64,000 nt of DNA from Ulva prolifera (Eukaryota > Chlorophyta > Ulvophyceae > Ulvales > Ulvaceae): positions 9,008,985 through 9,072,984 of the forward strand of contig CM041196.1 in the NCBI GenBank assembly GCA_023078555.1. The letters are read 5' to 3'. The notes below the pieces were generated by a model, which saw nothing but the letters and a program-made list of their open reading frames with translations, was not told where the DNA came from and did no database searches. Both the position numbers and the translations under genes were made by a program. Positions 28,440 through 41,200 of this stretch are shown here, in pieces; the stretch's first letter is position 1; the number at the start of each line of letters is the position of its first letter.

Positions 28440-31400
28440 TGGTTTTGCTTCACATCAAAAGATCTCTCCCGGTAACATTCCGGGCGGACCATGCATACCA
28501 CGCGTGCCGCTTGGTGGAGGGCGAATTTATCAGCCATTTCGGTGTGATCGGTGCATATATCGTGTGCAAACATCATTTGAGGTGTATTGCTTGAATCGGT
28601 TTCGCTTCACATCAAAAGATTTCTCCCGCTAACATTCCGGGCGCACCATGCATACCACGCGTGCCGCGTGGTGGAGGGCGAATTGATCAGCCCTTGCGCT
28701 GTGATCGGTGCATATATCCTGTGCAAACATCATGTGTTGAGCATTAACTGACTCGGTTTTGCTTCACATCAAAAGATCTCTCCCAGTAACATTCCGGGTT
28801 GACCATGCATACCACGCAGGCCGCGTGGTGAAGGGCGAATTTATCAACCATTGCGCTATTATCGGTGCATCTATTCAGTGCAAACATCATTTGTTGGGTA
28901 TTATTTGACTCAGTTTTGCTTCCCATTAAAACATCTCTCCCGGTAACATTCCGGGCCCACCATGCATAACACGCGGGCTACGTGGTGAAGGGCGAATTTA
29001 TCAACCATTGCGCTATGATCGGTGCATCTATTCAGTGCAAACATCATTTGTTGAGTATTACCTGACTCAGTTTTGCTTCCCGTCAAAAGATCTCTCCCGG
29101 TAACAGTCCGGGCGGACCATGCATACCACGCGTGCCGTGTGGTGGAGGGCGAATTTATCAGCCCTTGCGGTGTGATCGGTGCATATATCGTGTGCAAACA
29201 TCATTTGTGGTGTATTGCTTGAATCGGTTTCGCTTCACATCAAAAGATTTCTCCCGCTAACATTCCGGGCGCACCATGCATACCACGCGTTCCGCGTGGT
29301 GGAGGGCGAATTGATAAGCCCTTGCGCTGTGATCGGTGCATATATCCTGTGCAAACATCATATGTTGAGCATTACCTGACTCGGTTTTGCTTCACATCAA
29401 AAGATCTCTCCCGGTAACATTCCGGGCGGACCATGCATACCACGCGTGCCGCGTGGTGGAGGGCAAATTTATCAGCCCTTGCGCTGTGATTTGTGCATAT
29501 ATCCAGTGCAAACATCATTTGTTGTGGATTGCTGGAATTGGTTTTGCTTCACATCAAAAGATCTCTCCCGGTAACATTCCGGGCGGACCATGCATACCAC
29601 GCGTGCCGCTTGGTGGAGGGCGAATTTATCAGCCATTTCGGTGTGATCGGTGCATATATCGTGTGCAAACATCATTTGTGGTGTATTGCTTAAATCGGTT
29701 TCGCTTCACATCAAAAGATTTCTCCCGCTAACATTCCGGGTGGACCATGCATAACACGCGGGCTACGTGGTGAAGGGCGAATTTTTCAACCATTGCGCTA
29801 TGATCGGTGCATCTATTCAGTGCAAACATCATTTGTTGAGTATTACCTGACTCAGTTTTGCTTCCCGTCAAAAGATCTCTCCCGGTAACATTCCGGGCGG
29901 ACCATGCATACCACGCGTGCCGCTTGGTGGAGGGCGAATTTATCAGCCATTTCGGTGTGATCGGTGCATATATCGTGTGCAAACATCATTTGAGGTGTAT
30001 TGCTTGAATCGGTTTCGCTTCACATCAAAAGATTTCTCCCGCTAACATTCCGGGCGCACCATGCATACCACGCGTGCCGCGTGGTGGAGGGCGAATTGAT
30101 CAGCCCTTGCGCTGTGATCGGTGCATATATCCTGTGCAAACATCATATGTTGAGCATTACCTGACTCGGTTTTGCTTCACATCAAAAGATCTCTCCCGGT
30201 AACATTCCGGGCGGACCATGCATACCACGCGTGCCGCTTGGTGGAGGGCGAATTTATCAGCCATTTCGGTGTGATCAGTGCATATATCGTGTGCAAACAT
30301 CATTTGTGGTGTATTGCTTAAATCGGTTTCGCTTCACATCAAAAGATTTATCCCGCTAACATTCCGGGTGGACCATGCATAACACGCGGGCTACGTGGTG
30401 AAGGGCGAATTTATCAACCATTGCGCTATGATCGGTGCATCTATTCAGTGCAAACATCATTTGTTGAGTATTACCTGACTCAGTTTTGCTTCCCGTCAAA
30501 AGATCTCTCCCGGTAACATTCCGGGCGGACCATGCATACCACGCGTGCCGCTTGGTGGAGGGCGAATTTATCAGCCCTTGCGCTGTGATCGGTGCATATA
30601 TCGTGTGCAAACATCATTTGAGGTGTATTGCTAGAATCGGTTTTGCTTCACATCAAAAGATCTCTCCCGGTAACATTCCGGGCGGACCATGCATACCACG
30701 CGTGCCGTGTGGTGGAGGGCGAATTTAGCAGCCATTTCGGTGTGATCGGTGCATATATCGTGTGCAAACATCATTTGTGGTGTATTGCTTGAATCGGTTT
30801 CGCTTCACATCAAAAGATTTCTCCCGCTAACATTCCGGGTGGACCATGCATAACACGCAGGCCGCGTGGTGAAGGGCGAATTTATCAACCATTGCGCTAT
30901 TATCGGTGCATCTATTCAGTGCAAACATCATTTGTTGGGTATTATTTGACTCAGTTTTGCTTCCCATTAAAACATCTCTCCCGGTAACATTCCGGGCCCA
31001 CCATGCATAACACGCGGGCTGCGTGGTGAAGGGCGAATTTATCAACCATTGCGCTATTATCGGTGCATCTATTCAGTGCAAACATCATTTGTTGTGTATT
31101 GCTGGAATTGGTTTTGCTTCACATCAAAAGATCTCTCCCGGTAACATTCCGGGCGGACCATGCATACCACGCGTGCCGTGTGGTGGAGGGCGAATTTATC
31201 AGCCCTTGCGGTGAGATCGGTGCATATATCGTGTGCAAACATCATTTGTGGTGTATTGCTTGAATCGGTTTCGCTTCACATCAAAAGATTTCTCCCGCTA
31301 ACATTCCGGGCGCACCATGCATACCACGCGTTCCGCGTGGTGGAGGGCGAATTGATCAGCCCTTGCGCTGTGATCGGTGCATATATCCTGTGCAAACATC

Positions 31401-32730
31401 ATATGTTGAGCATTACCTGACTCGGTTTTGCTTCACATCAAAAGATCTCTCCCGGTAACATTCCGGGCGGACCATGCATACCACGCGTGCCGCTTGGTGG
31501 AGGGCGAATTTATCAGCCATTTCGGTGTGATCGGTGCATATATCGTGTGCAAACATCATTTGAGGTGTATTGCTTGAATCGGTTTCGCTTCACATCAAAA
31601 GATTTCTCCCGCTAACATTCCGGGCGCACCATGCATACCACGCGTGCCGCGTGGTGGAGGGCGAATTGATCAGCCCTTGCGCTGTGATCGGTGCATATAT
31701 CCTGTGCAAACATCATGTGTTGAGCATTAACTGACTCGGTTTTGCTTCACATCAAAAGATCTCTCCCAGTAACATTCCGGGTTGACCATGCATACCACGC
31801 AGGCCGCGTGGTGAAGGGCGAATTTATCAACCATTGCGCTATTATCGGTGCATCTATTCAGTGCAAACATCATTTGTTGGGTATTATTTGACTCAGTTTT
31901 GCTTCCCATTAAAACATCTCTCCCGGTAACATTCCGGGCCCACCATGCATAACACGCGGGCTGCGTGGTGAAGGGCGAATTTATCAACCATTGCGCTATT
32001 ATCGGTGCATCTATTCAGTGCAAACATCATTTGTTGAGTATTACCTGACTCAGTTTTGCTTCCCGTCAAAAGATCTCTCCCGGTAACATTCCGGGCGGAC
32101 CATGCATACCACGCGTGCCGTGTGGTGGAGGGCGAATTTATCAGCCCTTGCGGTGAGATCGGTGCATATATCGTGTGCAAACATCATTTGTGGTGTATTG
32201 CTTGAATCGGTTTCGCTTCACATCAAAAGATTTCTCCCGCTAACATTCCGGGCGCACCATGCATACCACGGGTGCCGCGTGGTGGAGGGCGAATTTAGCA
32301 GCCCTTGCGGTGTGATCGGTGCATATATCGTGTGCAAACATCATTTGTGGTGTATTGCTTGAATCGGTTTCGCTTCACATCAAAAGATTTCTCCCGCTAA
32401 CATTCCGGGCGCACCATGCATACCACGCGTTCCGCGTGGTGGAGGGCGAATTGATCAGCCCTTGCGCTGTGATCGGTGCATATATCCTGTGCAAACATCA
32501 TATATTGAGCATTACCTGACTCGGTTTTGCTTCACATCAAAAGATCTCTCCCGGTAACATTCCGAGCGGACCATGCATACCACACGTGCCGCTTGGTGGA
32601 GGGCGAATTTATCAGCCATTTCGGTGTGATCGGTGCATATATCGTGTGCAAACATCATTTGAGGTGTATTGCTTGAATCGGTTTCGCTTCACATCAAAAG
32701 ATTTCTCCCGCTAACATTCCGGGCGCACCA
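28440..32730 (+). repeat. Duplicated segment, copy 2 (offset 40 monomers)
   Basis: Partner of 22160-26450. The left boundary lies where the preceding units differ (GTTGTGGATTGCTGG here against GTTGAGCATTACCTG). Its right part overlaps the start of the 3140-bp duplicated region, so the two events are nested in time. Confidence 0.85.
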
Positions 32731-35700
32731 TGCATACCACGCGTGCCGCGTGGTGGAGGGCGAATTGATCAGCCCTTGCGCTGTGATCGGTGCATATATC
32801 CTGTGCAAACATCATGTGTTGAGCATTACCTGACTCGGTTTTGCTTCACATCAAAAGATCTCTCCCAGTAACATTCCGGGTTGACCATGCATACCACGCA
32901 GGCCGCGTGGTGAAGGGCGAATTTATCAACCATTGCGCTATTATCGGTGCATCTATTCAGTGCAAACATCATTTGTTGGGTATTATTTGACTCAGTTTTG
33001 CTTCCCATTAAAACATCTCTCCCGGTAACATTCCGGGCCCACCATGCATATCACGCGGGCTGCGTGGTGAAGGGCGAATTTATCAACCATTGCGCTATTA
33101 TCGGTGCATCTATTCAGTGCAAACATCATTTGTTGAGTATTACCTGACTCAGTTTTGCTTCCCGTCAAAAGATCTCTCCCGGTAACATTCCGGGCGGACC
33201 ATGCATACCACGCGTGCCGTGTGGTGGAGGGCGAATTTATCAGCCCTTGCGGTGAGATCGGTGCATATATCGTGTGCAAACATCATTTGTGATGTATTGC
33301 TTGAATCGGTTTCGCTTCACATCAAAAGATTTCTCCCGCTAACATTCCGGGCGCACCATGCATACCACGCGTGCCGCGTGGTGGAGGGCGAATTTAGCAG
33401 CCCTTGCGGTGTGATCGGTGCATATATCCTGTGCAAACATCATATGTTGAGCATTACCTGACTCGGTTTTGCTTCACATCAAAAGATCTCTCCCGGTAAC
33501 ATTCCGGGCGGACCATGCATACCACGCGTGCCGCTTGGTGGAGGGCGAATTCATCAGCCATTTCGGTGTGATCGGTGCATATATCGTGTGCAAACATCAT
33601 TTGTGGTGTATTGCTTGAATCGGTTTCGCTTCAAGTCAAAAGATCTCTCCCGGTAACATTCCGGGCGGACCATGCATACCACGCGTGCCGCTTGGTGGAG
33701 GGCAAATTTATCAGCCCTTGCGCTGTGATTTGTGCATATATCCAGTGCAAACATCATTTGTTGTGGATTGCTGGAATTGGTTTTGCTTCACATCAAAAGA
33801 TCTCTCCCGGTAACATTCCGGGCGGACCATGCATACCACGCGTGCCGTGTGGTGGAGGGCGAATTTAGCAGCCATTTCGGTGTGATCGGTGCATATATCG
33901 TGTGCAAACATCATTTGTGGTGTATTGCTTGAATCGGTTTCGCTTCACATCAAAAGATTTCTCCCGCTAACATTCCGGGTGGACCATGCATAACACGCAG
34001 GCCGCGTGGTGAAGGGCGAATTTATCAACCATTGCGCTATTATCGGTGCATCTATTCAGTGCAAACATCATTTGTTGGGTATTATTTGACTCAGTTTTGC
34101 TTCCCATTAAAACATCTCTCCCGGTAACATTCCGGGCCCACCATGCATAACACGCGGGCTGCGTGGTGAAGGGCGAATTTATCAACCATTGCGCTATTAT
34201 CGGTGCATCTATTCAGTGCAAACATCATTTGTTGTGTATTGCTGGAATTGGTTTTGCTTCACATCAAAAGATCTCTCCCGGTAACATTCCGGGCGGACCA
34301 TGCATACCGCGCGTGCCGTGTGGTGGAGGGCGAATTTATCAGCCCTTGCGGTGAGATCGGTGCATATATCGTGTGCAAACATCATTTGTGGTGTATTGCT
34401 TGAATCAGTTTCGCTTCACATCAAAAGATTTCTCCCGCTAACATTCCGGGCGCACCATGCATACCACGCGTTCCGCGTGGTGGAGGGCGAATTGATCAGC
34501 CCTTGCGCTGTGATCGGTGCATATATCCTGTGCAAACATCATATGTTGAGCATTACCTGACTCGGTTTTGCTTCACATCAAAAGATCTCTCCCGGTAACA
34601 TTCCGGGCGGACCATGCATACCACGCGTGCCGCTTGGTGGAGGGCGAATTTATCAGCCATTTCGGTGTGATCGTCGCATATATCGTGTGCAAACATCATT
34701 TGAGGTGTATTGCTTGAATCGGTTTCGCTTCACATCAAAAGATTTCTCCCGCTAACATTCCGGGCGCACCATGCATACCACGCGTGCCGCGTGGTGGAGG
34801 GCGAATTGATCAGCCCTTGCGCTGTGATCGGTGCATATATCCTGTGCAAACATCATGTGTTGAGCATTAACTGACTCGGTTTTGCTTCACATCAAAAGAT
34901 CTCTCCCAGTAACATTCCGGGTTGACCATGCATACCACGCAGGCCGCGTGGTGAAGGGCGAATTTATCAACCATTGCGCTATTATCGGTGCATCTATTCA
35001 GTGCAAACATCATTTGTTGGGTATTATTTGACTCAGTTTTGCTTCCCATTAAAACATCTCTCCCGGTAACATTCCGGGCCCACCATGCATAACACGCGGG
35101 CTGCGTGGTGAAGGGCGAATTTATCAACCATTGCGCTATTATCGGTGCATCTATTCAGTGCAAACATCATTTGTTGAGTATTACCTGACTCAGTTTTGCT
35201 TCCCGTCAAAAGATCTCTCCCGGTAACATTCCGGGCGGACCATGCATACCACGCGTGCCGTGTGGTGGAGGGCGAATTTATCAGCCCTTGCGGTGAGATC
35301 GGTGCATATATCGTGTGCAAACATCATTTGTGGTGTATTGCTTGAATCGGTTTCGCTTCACATCAAAAGATTTCTCCCGCTAACATTCCGGGCGCACCAT
35401 GCATACCACGGGTGCCGCGTGGTGGAGGGCGAATTTAGCAGCCCTTGCGGTGTGATCGGTGCATATATCGTGTGCAAACATCATTTGTGGTGTATTGCTT
35501 GAATCGGTTTCGCTTCACATCAAAAGATTTCTCCCGCTAACATTCCGGGCGCACCATGCATACCACGCGTTCCGCGTGGTGGAGGGCGAATTGATCAGCC
35601 CTTGCGCTGTGATCGGTGCATATATCCTGTGCAAACATCATATATTGAGCATTACCTGACTCGGTTTTGCTTCACATCAAAAGATCTCTCCCGGTAACAT

Positions 35701-37982
35701 TCCGAGCGGACCATGCATACCACACGTGCCGCTTGGTGGAGGGCGAATTTATCAGCCATTTCGGTGTGATCGGTGCATATATCGTGTGCAAACATCATTT
35801 GAGGTGTATTGCTTGAATCGGTTTCGCTTCACATCAAAAGATTTCTCCCGCTAACATTCCGGGCGCACCATGCATACCACGCGTGCCGCGTGGTGGAGGG
35901 CGAATTGATCAGCCCTTGCGCTGTGATCGGTGCATATATCCTGTGCAAACATCATGTGTTGAGCATTACCTGACTCGGTTTTGCTTCACATCAAAAGATC
36001 TCTCCCAGTAACATTCCGGGTTGACCATGCATACCACGCAGGCCGCGTGGTGAAGGGCGAATTTATCAACCATTGCGCTATTATCGGTGCATCTATTCAG
36101 TGCAAACATCATTTGTTGGGTATTATTTGACTCAGTTTTGCTTCCCATTAAAACATCTCTCCCGGTAACATTCCGGGCCCACCATGCATATCACGCGGGC
36201 TGCGTGGTGAAGGGCGAATTTATCAACCATTGCGCTATTATCGGTGCATCTATTCAGTGCAAACATCATTTGTTGAGTATTACCTGACTCAGTTTTGCTT
36301 CCCGTCAAAAGATCTCTCCCGGTAACATTCCGGGCGGACCATGCATACCACGCGTGCCGTGTGGTGGAGGGCGAATTTATCAGCCCTTGCGGTGAGATCG
36401 GTGCATATATCGTGTGCAAACATCATTTGTGATGTATTGCTTGAATCGGTTTCGCTTCACATCAAAAGATTTCTCCCGCTAACATTCCGGGCGCACCATG
36501 CATACCACGCGTGCCGCGTGGTGGAGGGCGAATTTAGCAGCCCTTGCGGTGTGATCGGTGCATATATCCTGTGCAAACATCATATGTTGAGCATTACCTG
36601 ACTCGGTTTTGCTTCACATCAAAAGATCTCTCCCGGTAACATTCCGGGCGGACCATGCATACCACGCGTGCCGCTTGGTGGAGGGCGAATTCATCAGCCA
36701 TTTCGGTGTGATCGGTGCATATATCGTGTGCAAACATCATTTGTGGTGTATTGCTTGAATCGGTTTCGCTTCAAGTCAAAAGATCTCTCCCGGTAACATT
36801 CCGGGCGGACCATGCATACCACGCGTGCCGCTTGGTGGAGGGCAAATTTATCAGCCCTTGCGCTGTGATTTGTGCATATATCCAGTGCAAACATCATTTG
36901 TTGTGGATTGCTGGAATTGGTTTTGCTTCACATCAAAAGATCTCTCCCGGTAACATTCCGGGCGGACCATGCATACCACGCGTGCCGTGTGGTGGAGGGC
37001 GAATTTAGCAGCCATTTCGGTGTGATCGGTGCATATATCGTGTGCAAACATCATTTGTGGTGTATTGCTTGAATCGGTTTCGCTTCACATCAAAAGATTT
37101 CTCCCGCTAACATTCCGGGTGGACCATGCATAACACGCAGGCCGCGTGGTGAAGGGCGAATTTATCAACCATTGCGCTATTATCGGTGCATCTATTCAGT
37201 GCAAACATCATTTGTTGGGTATTATTTGACTCAGTTTTGCTTCCCATTAAAACATCTCTCCCGGTAACATTCCGGGCCCACCATGCATAACACGCGGGCT
37301 GCGTGGTGAAGGGCGAATTTATCAACCATTGCGCTATTATCGGTGCATCTATTCAGTGCAAACATCATTTGTTGTGTATTGCTGGAATTGGTTTTGCTTC
37401 ACATCAAAAGATCTCTCCCGGTAACATTCCGGGCGGACCATGCATACCGCGCGTGCCGTGTGGTGGAGGGCGAATTTATCAGCCCTTGCGGTGAGATCGG
37501 TGCATATATCGTGTGCAAACATCATTTGTGGTGTATTGCTTGAATCAGTTTCGCTTCACATCAAAAGATTTCTCCCGCTAACATTCCGGGCGCACCATGC
37601 ATACCACGCGTTCCGCGTGGTGGAGGGCGAATTGATCAGCCCTTGCGCTGTGATCGGTGCATATATCCTGTGCAAACATCATATGTTGAGCATTACCTGA
37701 CTCGGTTTTGCTTCACATCAAAAGATCTCTCCCGGTAACATTCCGGGCGGACCATGCATACCACGCGTGCCGCTTGGTGGAGGGCGAATTTATCAGCCAT
37801 TTCGGTGTGATCGTCGCATATATCGTGTGCAAACATCATTTGAGGTGTATTGCTTGAATCGGTTTCGCTTCACATCAAAAGATTTCTCCCGCTAACATTC
37901 CGGGCGCACCATGCATACCACGCGTGCCGCGTGGTGGAGGGCGAATTGATCAGCCCTTGCGCTGTGATCGGTGCATATATCC
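31536..37982 (+). repeat. 3140-bp higher-order unit (20-mer), two tandem copies
   Basis: Every landmark in 31536-34842 recurs 3140 bp (20 x 157) downstream. Private variants shared by the copies include ACCACGGGTGCC (32267/35407), CATTCCGAGCGG (about 32559/35699), CATATCACGCGG (about 33046/36186), GAATTCATCAGCC (about 33547/36687) and CTTCAAGTCAAAAG (about 33630/36770). The copies stop agreeing at CCTGTGC (34841) against CCAGTGC (37981). This is a clean recent tandem duplication within the array. Confidence 0.9.
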
Positions 37983-38221
37983 AGTGCAAACATCATGTGT
38001 TGAGCATTAACTGACTCGGTTTTGCTTCACATCAAAAGATCTCTCCCAGTAACATTCCGGGTTGACCATGCATACCACGCAGGCCGCGTGGTGAAGGGCG
38101 AATTTATCAACCATTGCGCTATTATCGGTGCATCTATTCAGTGCAAACATCATTTGTTGGGTATTATTTGACTCAGTTTTGCTTCCCATTAAAACATCTC
38201 TCCCGGTAACATTCCGGGCCC

Positions 38222-41200
38222 ACCATGCATAACACGCGGGCTACGTGGTGAAGGGCGAATTTATCAACCATTGCGCTATGATCGGTGCATCTATTCAGTG
38301 CAAACATCATTTGTTGAGTATTACCTGACTCAGTTTTGCTTCCCGTCAAAAGATCTCTCCCGGTAACAGTCCGGGCGGACCATGCATACCACGCGTGCCG
38401 TGTGGTGGAGGGCGAATTTATCAGCCCTTGCGGTGTGATCGGTGCATATATCGTGTGCAAACATCATTTGTGGTGTATTGCTTGAATCGGTTTCGCTTCA
38501 CATCAAAAGATTTCTCCCGCTAACATTCCGGGCGCACCATGCATACCACGCGTTCCGCGTGGTGGAGGGCGAATTGATAAGCCCTTGCGCTGTGATCGGT
38601 GCATATATCCTGTGCAAACATCATATGTTGAGCATTACCTGACTCGGTTTTGCTTCACATCAAAAGATCTCTCCCGGTAACATTCCGGGCGGACCATGCA
38701 TACCACGCGTGCCGCGTGGTGGAGGGCAAATTTATCAGCCCTTGCGCTGTGATTTGTGCATATATCCAGTGCAAACATCATTTGTTGTGGATTGCTGGAA
38801 TTGGTTTTGCTTCACATCAAAAGATCTCTCCCGGTAACATTCCGGGCGGACCATGCATACCACGCGTGCCGCTTGGTGGAGGGCGAATTTATCAGCCATT
38901 TCGGTGTGATCGGTGCATATATCGTGTGCAAACATCATTTGTGGTGTATTGCTTAAATCGGTTTCGCTTCACATCAAAAGATTTCTCCCGCTAACATTCC
39001 GGGTGGACCATGCATAACACGCGGGCTACGTGGTGAAGGGCGAATTTTTCAACCATTGCGCTATGATCGGTGCATCTATTCAGTGCAAACATCATTTGTT
39101 GAGTATTACCTGACTCAGTTTTGCTTCCCGTCAAAAGATCTCTCCCGGTAACATTCCGGGCGGACCATGCATACCACGCGTGCCGCTTGGTGGAGGGCGA
39201 ATTTATCAGCCATTTCGGTGTGATCGGTGCATATATCGTGTGCAAACATCATTTGAGGTGTATTGCTTGAATCGGTTTCGCTTCACATCAAAAGATTTCT
39301 CCCGCTAACATTCCGGGCGCACCATGCATACCACGCGTGCCGCGTGGTGGAGGGCGAATTGATCAGCCCTTGCGCTGTGATCGGTGCATATATCCTGTGC
39401 AAACATCATATGTTGAGCATTACCTGACTCGGTTTTGCTTCACATCAAAAGATCTCTCCCGGTAACATTCCGGGCGGACCATGCATACCACGCGTGCCGC
39501 TTGGTGGAGGGCGAATTTATCAGCCATTTCGGTGTGATCGGTGCATATATCGTGTGCAAACATCATTTGAGGTGTATTGCTTGAATCGGTTTCGCTTCAC
39601 ATCAAAAGATTTCTCCCGCTAACATTCCGGGCGCACCATGCATACCACGCGTGCCGCGTGGTGGAGGGCGAATTGATCAGCCCTTGCGCTGTGATCGGTG
39701 CATATATCCTGTGCAAACATCATGTGTTGAGCATTAACTGACTCGGTTTTGCTTCACATCAAAAGATCTCTCCCAGTAACATTCCGGGTTGACCATGCAT
39801 ACCACGCAGGCCGCGTGGTGAAGGGCGAATTTATCAACCATTGCGCTATTATCGGTGCATCTATTCAGTGCAAACATCATTTGTTGGGTATTATTTGACT
39901 CAGTTTTGCTTCCCATTAAAACATCTCTCCCGGTAACATTCCGGGCCCACCATGCATAACACGCGGGCTACGTGGTGAAGGGCGAATTTATCAACCATTG
40001 CGCTATGATCGGTGCATCTATTCAGTGCAAACATCATTTGTTGAGTATTACCTGACTCAGTTTTGCTTCCCGTCAAAAGATCTCTCCCGGTAACAGTCCG
40101 GGCGGACCATGCATACCACGCGTGCCGTGTGGTGGAGGGCGAATTTATCAGCCCTTGCGGTGTGATCGGTGCATATATCGTGTGCAAACATCATTTGTGG
40201 TGTATTGCTTGAATCGGTTTCGCTTCACATCAAAAGATTTCTCCCGCTAACATTCCGGGCGCACCATGCATACCACGCGTTCCGCGTGGTGGAGGGCGAA
40301 TTGATAAGCCCTTGCGCTGTGATCGGTGCATATATCCTGTGCAAACATCATATGTTGAGCATTACCTGACTCGGTTTTGCTTCACATCAAAAGATCTCTC
40401 CCGGTAACATTCCGGGCGGACCATGCATACCACGCGTGCCGCGTGGTGGAGGGCAAATTTATCAGCCCTTGCGCTGTGATTTGTGCATATATCCAGTGCA
40501 AACATCATTTGTTGTGGATTGCTGGAATTGGTTTTGCTTCACATCAAAAGATCTCTCCCGGTAACATTCCGGGCGGACCATGCATACCACGCGTGCCGCT
40601 TGGTGGAGGGCGAATTTATCAGCCATTTCGGTGTGATCGGTGCATATATCGTGTGCAAACATCATTTGTGGTGTATTGCTTAAATCGGTTTCGCTTCACA
40701 TCAAAAGATTTCTCCCGCTAACATTCCGGGTGGACCATGCATAACACGCGGGCTACGTGGTGAAGGGCGAATTTTTCAACCATTGCGCTATGATCGGTGC
40801 ATCTATTCAGTGCAAACATCATTTGTTGAGTATTACCTGACTCAGTTTTGCTTCCCGTCAAAAGATCTCTCCCGGTAACATTCCGGGCGGACCATGCATA
40901 CCACGCGTGCCGCTTGGTGGAGGGCGAATTTATCAGCCATTTCGGTGTGATCGGTGCATATATCGTGTGCAAACATCATTTGAGGTGTATTGCTTGAATC
41001 GGTTTCGCTTCACATCAAAAGATTTCTCCCGCTAACATTCCGGGCGCACCATGCATACCACGCGTGCCGCGTGGTGGAGGGCGAATTGATCAGCCCTTGC
41101 GCTGTGATCGGTGCATATATCCTGTGCAAACATCATATGTTGAGCATTACCTGACTCGGTTTTGCTTCACATCAAAAGATCTCTCCCGGTAACATTCCGG

